In this document: positions 23,146-31,500 of the stretch, in pieces
Position numbering within the stretch: the stretch's first letter is position 1
How the letters are laid out: each line of letters starts with the position of its first letter
Origin: JAIRVZ01 sp031553755
GTDB lineage: Bacteria; Bacteroidota; Bacteroidia; Bacteroidales; Azobacteroidaceae
Length of the DNA stretch: 34,480 nucleotides
Direction: 5' to 3'
Assembly (NCBI GenBank): GCA_031553755.1
Contig: JAVBKZ010000120.1
Coordinates: forward strand, 1-34,480
Translations under genes and position numbers: made by a program
Notes under the pieces: model-generated
Databases searched by the model: none
Seen by the model: the letters and a program-made list of their open reading frames with translations, nothing else
Told to the model about the DNA's origin: nothing

Positions 23146-24264
23146 ATGAAAAAGAAAGTATTTTATTTAATGATGTCTGCCGTGATTGCTCTTGGTGGAG
23201 TTTCACTTTATTCTTGTACTGATGGAGATGATCCTGTAGTTCCTCCTACGCCAGAAATTAAGTTTCCTGAAGGAACTAAACAACTGAAAATTACTGTTGT
23301 TGATGATTTAGGTAATTATGTTCCTGCTAAAATTACAATAAAAGCAGAAGGAGTTACTGATATTAAAACATCTGATGTTATTGATTATTCACTTAACCTC
23401 AAGAATTATTTAGGAAAAACAGTAACAGTTCAAGCTGAAAAAGAAGGTTATAACAAGTCTTTTGAAGAATCAATTGTTATCCCAACATTGACAGAAGATC
23501 AGTCTTATTATGATTCAAAAATTTTGGCTGTATCTAAAATTTCTAAAGAATCAACAGAAGTTAATGCCGGTACTCAAGGTGGAACTTTTGTTGTTGCAGG
23601 TGGTGAGACAATTGTTATTCCTCAAGGAGCACTTTCTGGAAATACATCTATTGATTCAAAAATTGTGGCTACAAATAGCGAAAAACACAATTATGCTCCA
23701 GATACTAAAGATGGACAATTTGCATTGGAAATCATTGAGTTTACAGGAGGTGGTCATTTGAATGCTCCGGCAACTGTAACTTTCCCTTTGTCACAAGATG
23801 TCGTTAATGCACTTGGTAGCTTACCATTGCAATTGGTATCTTCGGATGGTACTGTTGTCGCTGCAACATTAAATGGAACTAACGTAACAGCAGGTATTAG
23901 CAATCTTTCTACTACTTGGAGTTTGGTTGTTAATATTAAATTTGATTTGAAAGATGAAGTAATTACAGAAGAAAAAACAGGTAACTGTAGTGAAAGTTGT
24001 GTGTTAGCTATTTCAAAAACTAATACTGAAGTTCCTTCATTTTATCAAATAGTACTCGGATGGCCGGCTACTTTTAATGCTGTAACTGGTACTTATGCTG
24101 CTAATGCTTCTGCTCTTTATTCTCAAACTATAAAAGCAACTTATCACAAGAAAACAATTACAGCTGATGGTAATGCAGTTCCAGCTTATAGTTATTATCT
24201 TGAGCCATTAACATTCACTCCGACTTCACAATCTTGTACTCACAGCGGAGGTGGTGGTAACTAA
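23146..24264 (+). CDS. Surface lipoprotein with ZU5-like region
   Basis: 372 residues from ATG 23146; a TTG nine bases earlier is less likely. Lipoprotein signal with lipobox LYSC (Cys24), then an acidic/proline linker (TDGDDPVVPPTPE). Residues ~43-115 look like a carboxypeptidase-regulatory/PEGA-type beta-sandwich (LKITVVDDLGNYVPAKITI ... VQAEKEGYNKSFEE). Residues ~140-265 resemble a ZU5 domain (GGTFVVAGGETIVIPQGALSGN, then APATVTFPL). The C-terminal part has two cysteine pairs and ends GGGGN. The gene sits between the two YjbH-like genes and so may be a partner of that complex. It is strikingly rich in Thr/Ser/Asn and plainly extracytoplasmic. No enzymatic residues are seen. Confidence 0.65.
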   Translation: MKKKVFYLMMSAVIALGGVSLYSCTDGDDPVVPPTPEIKFPEGTKQLKITVVDDLGNYVPAKITIKAEGVTDIKTSDVIDYSLNLKNYLGKTVTVQAEKEGYNKSFEESIVIPTLTEDQSYYDSKILAVSKISKESTEVNAGTQGGTFVVAGGETIVIPQGALSGNTSIDSKIVATNSEKHNYAPDTKDGQFALEIIEFTGGGHLNAPATVTFPLSQDVVNALGSLPLQLVSSDGTVVAATLNGTNVTAGISNLSTTWSLVVNIKFDLKDEVITEEKTGNCSESCVLAISKTNTEVPSFYQIVLGWPATFNAVTGTYAANASALYSQTIKATYHKKTITADGNAVPAYSYYLEPLTFTPTSQSCTHSGGGGN

Positions 24265-24287
24265 TTTAGGTTAATAAACTATCATAT

Positions 24288-24343
24288 AAAGTTCATAAAA
24301 TTTATAGAGTTCAATTCTTTATAAGTTTTATGAACTTTGTTTT
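24288..24343 (+). terminator. Rho-independent terminator after the lipoprotein gene
   Basis: AAAGTTCATAAAA (24288-24300) pairs perfectly over 13 bp with TTTTATGAACTTT (24326-24338), with further pairing inside (TTTATA / TTATAA), followed by GTTTTT. An ATG at 24330 lies in the descending arm, so it is unlikely to be the start of the next gene. Confidence 0.8.
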
Positions 24344-24359
24344 TAGCATAATCAGGAAA

Positions 24360-25106
24360 ATGAAAGCAAAATTATTGATCACATTGGTTAGTTTCTTTTT
24401 GGTGTTGGAAGTGAATGCGCAGCAAACAGCAGGTACTTCAGGGCTATTAAATACACCTTCTGCCGATTTCAATCCCGATGGTACATTTTCCATAGGAGGT
24501 AATTTCTTACCTCAATCAATTACTCCCGCGAAATTTGACTATAATACAGCAAATTACTTTTTTAATATCACTTATTTTTCATTTTTTGAAGTTACTTATC
24601 GCGCTACGCTGTTGAAAATGAAACTTAAAGGACAAACAGACAGGAAATATTGTAATCAGGATAGATCGGTCGCTGTTCGTCTCAGGGCGTTGAAAGAATC
24701 TAAATATCTTCCGGCAATTGTTTTTGGCGCGAATGATGTTTTAACTTCCCGGTTTTTAACAATGGTAGATAATAAAACTAAAAGTAATCAGTATTTTGGC
24801 GCTATATATGGAGTAACCACTAAAAATTTTTCATTGTCAGAAAATGTTTTAGGTCTCACATTGGGTTATTCATATTCAGATCGAATGCCTGAAGCTTCAG
24901 GTGTCTTAGGAGGGATTCGATTTTCTCCTTCTTTTTATAAACCATTGTCTATTATTACAGAATATGACGCGTCTCATTTTAATGTGGGAGCTTCTGCTCT
25001 TTTATTTAATCATTTATATCTACAAGTTTTTACTTGTGAATTTAAGGATGTTTCTGCCGGAATTGCATATAGGGGACAATTGCCGGTACTTAAAAAGAAA
25101 AAGTAA
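24360..25106 (+). CDS. YjbH/GfcD-like N-terminal barrel protein
   Basis: 248 residues from ATG 24360. That start is chosen because the upstream ATG (24330) is buried in a terminator stem and would precede the signal peptide with ten odd residues; from 24360 the signal KAKLLITLVSFFLVLEVNAQ is normal. The mature protein opens GTSGLLNTPSADFNPDGTFSIGG, the hallmark start of YjbH-family proteins, and continues as beta-strands (YFFNITYFSFFEVTYRATLL, RLRALKESKYLPAIVFGAND), ending in a lysine tail after IAYRGQLPV. Enteric YjbH is about 700 residues; this is only its first third, the rest being comparable to the gene at 21858. The promoter for the export genes follows 95 nt after the stop. Confidence 0.75.
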   Translation: MKAKLLITLVSFFLVLEVNAQQTAGTSGLLNTPSADFNPDGTFSIGGNFLPQSITPAKFDYNTANYFFNITYFSFFEVTYRATLLKMKLKGQTDRKYCNQDRSVAVRLRALKESKYLPAIVFGANDVLTSRFLTMVDNKTKSNQYFGAIYGVTTKNFSLSENVLGLTLGYSYSDRMPEASGVLGGIRFSPSFYKPLSIITEYDASHFNVGASALLFNHLYLQVFTCEFKDVSAGIAYRGQLPVLKKKK

Positions 25107-25124
25107 ATAACAAATCATAAAAAT

Positions 25125-25151
25125 GTAGATATAAATCGTATATTTATCTAC
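25125..25151 (+). terminator. AT-rich hairpin after the YjbH-N gene
   Basis: GTAGATATAAAT and ATTTATCTAC pair with a 2-nt bulge around a short loop, followed by TTTATGTTT. Weak but well placed, between the YjbH-like gene and the next promoter. Confidence 0.35.
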
Positions 25152-25200
25152 TTTATGTTTAATTCCGCTTTTATTTTTTTTATTTTTTCATTTTTTTAAC

Positions 25201-25208
25201 TACCTTTG
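25201..25208 (+). promoter_or_regulatory. -7 element of the export lipoprotein/kinase genes
   Basis: TACCTTTG followed by cgcc, 27 nt before ATG 25235. The -33 region is a T-rich run without a clear TTTG. The same TACCTTTGCGCC core precedes prfB. Confidence 0.5.
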
Positions 25209-25234
25209 CGCCACGTAATAAATTACCTCTCAAA

Positions 25235-26005
25235 ATGAAATTAAAAAATCTTGTTTTTACTTATTGTTTATTTATTGGTGTATTGTTTTTATCTTCTTGC
25301 GGATCGTCAAAAGATATAGTTTATTTTCAAAAAGCAGATGCTAAGTATGATTCATTGAAAGATTTTTCTAAATACGAAGCCAAGATAAATAAAAATGACA
25401 ATCTATATATTACAGTGTCTTCGGTTAATCCGCAAGCTACTGAAATTTTTAACGCGACAAGTATACAAGGTTCTTATTCTATACAAACCATGCAGTTGCA
25501 AGGATATTTGGTAGATGAATCGGGTAATATCAATTTCCCATTGATAGGTTCTGTTCCTCTGGCCGGAAAAACAAAAAGAGAAGCGATTGATTTGTTACAA
25601 GAAAAAATTTCGGAATATATTGAAAAACCTATCGTAAATATTCGTTTCATGAATTACAAGGTGACGGTATTGGGTGAAGTTAATACTCCCGGTATGTTTG
25701 TCATTGAAGATGAAAAAATAACGCTTGTACAAGCTATAAGCCGCGCGGGAGATTTAACTATATATGGAAATCGGCATAATGTTATGATTTGTAGGGAGGT
25801 TGATGGAAAAAAAGAATTTTATAGGGAAGATTTGACTTCTCCGAATGTGTTTAGTTCTCCGGTTTATTATTTACAGCAAAACGATGTTGTATATATAGAG
25901 CCAAATAAAACAAAAGCGGGAAGTTCAACATACAATCAAAATTTACCTCTTGTAGTTTCTTTAATTTCCGTGTTAATAACAGCGGTTGCTCTTTTTACCA
26001 GATAA
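25235..26005 (+). CDS. Polysaccharide export outer-membrane lipoprotein (Wza/GfcE type)
   Basis: 256 residues. Lipobox LSSC with Cys22. The Poly_export domain begins at about residue 45 (YEAKINKNDNLYITVSSVNPQ) and includes GYLVDESGNINFPLIGSVPLAGKTKREAIDLLQEKI. An SLBB domain follows (VTVLGEVNTPGMF ... ISRAGDLTIYGNR). A C-terminal hydrophobic helix (LPLVVSLISVLITAVALF) replaces the amphipathic outer-membrane helix of E. coli Wza. It forms the periplasm-to-surface polysaccharide conduit together with the adjacent Wzc-type kinase, 60 nt downstream. No polymerase or sugar transferase genes follow in this window, so the polysaccharide itself is unknown. Confidence 0.93.
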   Translation: MKLKNLVFTYCLFIGVLFLSSCGSSKDIVYFQKADAKYDSLKDFSKYEAKINKNDNLYITVSSVNPQATEIFNATSIQGSYSIQTMQLQGYLVDESGNINFPLIGSVPLAGKTKREAIDLLQEKISEYIEKPIVNIRFMNYKVTVLGEVNTPGMFVIEDEKITLVQAISRAGDLTIYGNRHNVMICREVDGKKEFYREDLTSPNVFSSPVYYLQQNDVVYIEPNKTKAGSSTYNQNLPLVVSLISVLITAVALFTR

Positions 26006-26065
26006 TAAAGATTGTAGGTTGAATAATAATTTAAAATATAATAAAAAATAAAAATATTCTGATTT

Positions 26066-28387
26066 ATGGAACCCACTAATCAAACAAACTTCAATAACGA
26101 AAGCGAGTCTGAAGTGTCATTGGCGGAAATTGTTTTATCATACATAAAACATTGGAAATTTTTTGCCATTTCTATATGTGTATGCGTATTTTTTGCCGCG
26201 ATATATCTGAAGTATACTCCTTATAAGTATAAAGTTGTATCTAAGGTCGTAATTAAAGATGAATCAAAAGGACAAATCGGTGTTGATATGACCGCTTTTA
26301 GCGATTTGGGAATTGTACCTCAATCGGGTAACGTAGACAATGAAATCGAGATTTTGAAATCCAAAACATTAATGCAGGAAGTTGTGGATACTCTCGGATT
26401 AGATGTTTTGTATTCTCAAAATACTGGGTTCTTGAAGTCGGAAGAGTTATATACTAATTCTCCTATTAAGATTAAAGTGATTGAATTCAAGCAGCCGGGA
26501 GGTTTTGTTGTTGAAAAAACAGAAGATAACGCATTGCTTCTTAAATCAGATAAATTTGAATTTTCGAAGAAAGTTTTTCCCGGAGAATCAGTAGATACTC
26601 CATTTGGATTACTTTTGGTTAATTTAAACCCTAAAGGAAATGCTGACTTTCCGGTTATGGTTTCAATACCAGAACCAGATTTATTACCTAAGATAGATGT
26701 TGTTTCTGTAAATAGTAAAAATTCGAGTGTAGTTGAATTTTCTATTGTGACAGCTTGTCCTGAAAAAGGAATCGACATGGTAAATAAACTTGTTGAATTG
26801 TATAACAAAGGTGTTATTGAGGAAAAAAATTATGTATCAAACAATACCATCCGATTTATTAATGACCGTTTGGGACTGATTTCGGGAGAACTTAAAGATG
26901 CCGAAAAAGATGTAGAAAATTATAAAAAAGGTAAGAACTTGACCGACGTGCAAGTAGAAGCCGGCTTATATCTTAAAGAATCAAGCGAATATGATAAAAA
27001 AATAAATGAAGTAGATGTACAGATAAGTATATTAGGTTCAATCAAGGATTATTTGCATAACCCGAAAAATGCGGGAAGTATCGTTCCATCTAATGTGGGA
27101 TTAACAGACCAAACTGTAATTGCTTTAATTAAAACTTATAACGAGTTGTTGCTGGAGAAAAATAAAATGACTTCCGGAATGAAATCGAATAACCCTGTTT
27201 TACAGGAATATGATACGCGGATAGCCTCTTTAAAAAATGACTTGTTAAAAGGGATTGTCGTAACTGAATCAAGTATGAAATTATCTCGAAGAGAATTATC
27301 TCGTCAAGAGTCTTCATATTCAGATAAAATCAGAGGATTATCTACTCAGGAAAGAGAAGCGAGAGAATTATACCGCCAAAAAGAAATTAAGGAAACGTTA
27401 TTTATATATTTGTTGACTAAACGAGAAGAAACCGGGCTTTCTTTGGCTTTGGCAACTCCTAACGCGAAAGTAATTGATAGGGCTTCTTCTGATTCCAAAC
27501 CCGTACAGCCAAGGCGTATGATAATTTTGTTGGCTGCGTTTTTAGTTGGGGTTATATTTCCGGTTTGTGTACTTTATCTAAGAGATTTGTTTAATTATAA
27601 ATTATCAAATAAGGACGAATTATTATCTATAATTAAAGCTCCATTTTTGGGTGAAATACCAACTACAACCAAAAATGAACCATTGCCTGTTGCTGAGTTA
27701 AAAACAAGGATTTCAGAGAAATTCAGGATTGTCAGTGCGAATTTAGGTTTTGTTTTAGGTGCAGAGAAAAATAAAATTGTATTAATAACATCTTCAGTTC
27801 CGGGTGAAGGTAAAAGTTTTTTCGCAAGAAATTTAGCTTTGAGTTTAGCGACTTCCGGAAAGAGAACATTATTAATAGATTTGGATATAAGAAAATCTAA
27901 ATTGAATGGACTTTTAGGACTTGATTCAACTAAAAAAGGTTTAGCTCAATATCTTGCGAATCCGGATATAAGTGTTGACGATATTATAGTTACAAAAGGA
28001 GATTGGCATGCTAATCTACACATCATACCAACTAAGGTGTTTCCACCGAATCCGGCAGAATTATTGGCGTCTAACAGATTGGAAGATTTGTTTAATCAAG
28101 TAAAAGATAAATATGATTACATTATCGTAGATACTCCTCCCGTTGGTTTAGTCGCGGATGTATTCCGTATAAATCAATTTGTTAATGCTTCGATATATGT
28201 CGCAAGAGAAGGATATACCCATAAAGCGGCGTTGAGAGATGCAAGAGATTTATATGAACAGAAAAAGTTATATAATTTTTCTTTGGTATTGAATGGTGTA
28301 GAGCCTTCAAAGAGATATGGCTACGGTAGATATGGAAATTATGGAAGTTATAAAGATAAATCGACTAGTTATTTTTCTGAAGAATAA
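26066..28387 (+). CDS. Wzc/Etk-type polysaccharide co-polymerase tyrosine kinase
   Basis: 773 residues. Wzz domain with membrane helices at ~31-49 and ~484-505 and a long periplasmic coiled-coil part (~245-440). The cytoplasmic BY-kinase domain has Walker A SSVPGEGKS (576-584), Walker A' LLIDLDIRK (602-610; Asp605, Asp607) and Walker B IIVDTPP (686-692). The C-terminus is a tyrosine cluster with six tyrosines between 751 and 769 (RYGYGRYGNYGSYK), the autophosphorylation tail. It controls chain length and export of polysaccharide, cycling between oligomeric states through tail phosphorylation. It follows the export lipoprotein by 60 nt without an intervening terminator and ends before a strong terminator. 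No separate tyrosine phosphatase gene is present here. Confidence 0.95.
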   Translation: MEPTNQTNFNNESESEVSLAEIVLSYIKHWKFFAISICVCVFFAAIYLKYTPYKYKVVSKVVIKDESKGQIGVDMTAFSDLGIVPQSGNVDNEIEILKSKTLMQEVVDTLGLDVLYSQNTGFLKSEELYTNSPIKIKVIEFKQPGGFVVEKTEDNALLLKSDKFEFSKKVFPGESVDTPFGLLLVNLNPKGNADFPVMVSIPEPDLLPKIDVVSVNSKNSSVVEFSIVTACPEKGIDMVNKLVELYNKGVIEEKNYVSNNTIRFINDRLGLISGELKDAEKDVENYKKGKNLTDVQVEAGLYLKESSEYDKKINEVDVQISILGSIKDYLHNPKNAGSIVPSNVGLTDQTVIALIKTYNELLLEKNKMTSGMKSNNPVLQEYDTRIASLKNDLLKGIVVTESSMKLSRRELSRQESSYSDKIRGLSTQEREARELYRQKEIKETLFIYLLTKREETGLSLALATPNAKVIDRASSDSKPVQPRRMIILLAAFLVGVIFPVCVLYLRDLFNYKLSNKDELLSIIKAPFLGEIPTTTKNEPLPVAELKTRISEKFRIVSANLGFVLGAEKNKIVLITSSVPGEGKSFFARNLALSLATSGKRTLLIDLDIRKSKLNGLLGLDSTKKGLAQYLANPDISVDDIIVTKGDWHANLHIIPTKVFPPNPAELLASNRLEDLFNQVKDKYDYIIVDTPPVGLVADVFRINQFVNASIYVAREGYTHKAALRDARDLYEQKKLYNFSLVLNGVEPSKRYGYGRYGNYGSYKDKSTSYFSEE

Positions 28388-28423
28388 ATAATTGTTACTA
28401 TATTTTAATTAATACTGATTGAG

Positions 28424-28456
28424 AGCATGCCATATTTTACTGGCATGCTTTTTTTT
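28424..28456 (+). terminator. Rho-independent terminator after the tyrosine kinase
   Basis: AGCATGCCA (28424-28432), loop tattttac, TGGCATGCT (28441-28449), then eight T. A perfect 9-bp stem; the clearest terminator in the window. Confidence 0.9.
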
Positions 28457-28503
28457 ATATTTTATCATTTTGTTTGTAATTTTTAGAATATAATCTCCTT
28501 CCC

Positions 28504-28533
28504 ATTGTTTTTTCCGTTTTTTTTATAAATTCG
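28504..28533 (+). promoter_or_regulatory. Possible promoter of the sensor-kinase unit
   Basis: ATTG (28504-28507), an 18-nt spacer and TAAATTCG (28526-28533), each one base off consensus. The predicted leader is only about 15 nt. Confidence 0.35.
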
Positions 28534-28552
28534 TCGCCTATTTATAATTGGA

Positions 28553-31500
28553 ATGAATGTTTTTTTTAGAAAATATTTTTTGATTCTATTCTTGTTTTCG
28601 ATTTCAACAATCGTTTTTTCGACGAATAGATATACGGACGATGAATTTGTCCGTACGAAAAATAATTTCGTTCGTTTCAAAAACTTCTCTACCAAAGACG
28701 GATTAAGTTCCGGACCTGTCCTCAATATTCTCCGGGATAAATACAACATCATGTGGTTTGCAACAACTGATGGCTTAACTCGTTATGACGGACAGACTTT
28801 TAGTATTTATAAAAACAAAAAAGAATCAGAAAATAGTTTATCTGATAATCTGGTAATTTGCTTGACCGAAGATATAGACGGGAACTTGTGGATTGGAACG
28901 CGAAATGGTTTGAATCGTTACAACCGCGACAACAATACATTTACTCGTTATTTTACCGAAAAAAATAATAAAAACGCTCTTCGAAGCAACTATATAATGG
29001 CGCTCTATGCCGACAAAGAAGGAAATTTGTGGATTTTATCGAAAGGCGGACATCTAAACAGATTTAACGTGCGTCATAATACTTGGGAATATACTTATTT
29101 ATATTTCCCAAACTACGAAGGAGATTATTATTATAATCATATTATCGAAGATAAAAATCATCATTTGTGGTTGGGAGGAAGAAATCGGGCTCCTGTTAAA
29201 ATCAGTAATAAAAATTTCTCAAAGACAACAAACATCCAAGGAGATGGTATTTTTTTAGGAGAAACCACTTTTTTCACTGAAACAAAAAACGGCGATTTAT
29301 TCTGTGGAAATGTAGATAATCATTTGAATCGCTATGATACTTTGACAAACACATTCAAACCTGTCTTGAAATTGAATATTTCCGGTATTTCCGGTATTTG
29401 TGACAATCATGGAAATTTATGGATTGGAGGCAGCCCGGGTATAGAGCAAATTAATCTCAAACAAAAAGAAATCAAAATCATCAAAAACAATCCGTTTGAC
29501 TCGGAGTCCTTGATTTCCAACCGTGTATATTGCATATATAAAGACAAAAACGATTGTATCTGGATTGGAACCGAAAAGGGAGTAAGCCTGTATTCGGAAG
29601 GATTAAATTTGGTTAAGCATTATAAACTGATATATGGCTTGGAGGATGGTCTTACATCCAATAACATAACAGCTTTGATACAAGACAAAGATGGTTTGAT
29701 GTGGGTGGGAAACTTTGAAAATGGAGTAGATACGTTTTCTTTAGAAAAGGAGAAATTCGGAAATCTGAAATACAATTTACTGACTCACAATTTAGACAAA
29801 CCTACTTTCAATAGGGAAAAAGAAGTATTAAAACAATATTTTAAGCATAAATTTATTAGTACAGAAAATAAGAATATAAATGAAAACTATATTTTCAATA
29901 ATTACCGGAATTTCAAGCAAATTCCCCTGAAATTTAATGAAAGGAATGAAAATAGAGTTTCAGCCCTCTATCAGGATAAAGACGGTAAAATTTATGTCGG
30001 ACTATGGTCGTATGTGGGATTTAATGTATATGATAAAACAAAAAATATAATTAAACGATATGCTTTATGGGGCAAAGGTGAAGACAGTACCTATCCGCAT
30101 GTTTTCGAAGGAAATCCTTTCGGAGCCAATTTTTATGCCGGCTTTTTAGAAGATAGACAATCCAATTTTTGGTGCATCACATGGGAAGCTTTTGGCTTGA
30201 ATTTATTCGATAGAGAAAAAGGTGAATTTTTGCCCAAACATTATATACCGGGCAATAAACCTAAAGCGGATATTCATACATTGGCGTTTGATCCCAAAAA
30301 TCAACGAATGTATGTGGGAGGAAGCTATTATTATGGATATTATGATTTTAAGACTAAATCTTATGTTCGTTACTGTGGAATATTGCCGGAGAATTATGTC
30401 AACCGAAAAATCTTCGAAAACTATTCGCAATATTGTAATGTAAAATGGGTAAATATCCCCTGTGATTTTACATGCTATCCGCTTATCTATCAAGATAGTG
30501 TAAATTTGATTCAATGCGATGGTTATATCATTAAACATACTTTAAAGAATGATAAATTTGAAGTGCTTCCCGAAAAAAGAATACCATTCGGTATAAACAA
30601 TAAAAAATATGCCGGGAGAAATCATACTTTATGGGATTATTCTTCCGAAGGATTGATATTTACGGATTCTGTTACAGGAAAAACAATGCACTTTCAATAT
30701 GACGCTAAAAACAAAAACGGCATTATTGGCAATATTATTAAGTCTGTTTGTGAAGATGGCAACGGTAACCTTTGGATTTCAACCGAAAATGGACTGTGCA
30801 TATTAAACCGCAAAACCATGCAATTTGAAGATTTAAGTATGCCGGACGATAAAATGCTTAATTCTAGATTGATGAGTTGTATCATGCAAGATAAATCCGG
30901 ACAAATTTGGATGGGAACCACGGAAAACGGAATCAGCGTATTAAATCTAGAAACAGACCATTTACATCATTATATTTATCACGAATGGGACGAAAATGGT
31001 ATTTCAGACAACAATATCAATTGTATTTTTGAATCTTCTAACGGAAGTATTTGGGTAGGAACCATCAAAGGATTGGATAAATATAATCCGGCACAAAATA
31101 ATTTCGTACACAATGACGCATTGTCCGGATATAAAATAATGAACATTCAGGAAGACAATTCCGGTCGTTTATGGGTAAGTACGAACAACGGTTTATTTTG
31201 CTTGGATGCTTCAGGAAAAATAATCCGTGACATTACCAATTTCCCCGGTCTTCAGGGACCGGTATTCAGTAAAGCGGGATGTAAACTCAATAACGGATTG
31301 TTGGCTTTTGGCGGTGATTACGGGTTTAATGTATTCAATCCGGAATCGTTGATGAAAAACTTTGAATCCAAACCGATTGTATTTTCCGGTTTTATGGTCG
31401 AGGATTCTCTCCGTCATTTTGATTTAAGCAATATTCGTAAAATAAATTTGAAATACAATGAAAATTCTTTTTCCGTGTCTTTTTGTTCAACCGATTACGA

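Noticed and set aside
23510..23761. 83-codon frame within the lipoprotein gene
   Set aside because: Out-of-frame shadow on the same strand; leucine-rich composition arises from the frame shift.
26416..26808. 130-codon minus-strand frame inside the tyrosine kinase gene
   Set aside because: Antisense to a clear Wzz-domain coding region; composition is a reading-frame shadow.
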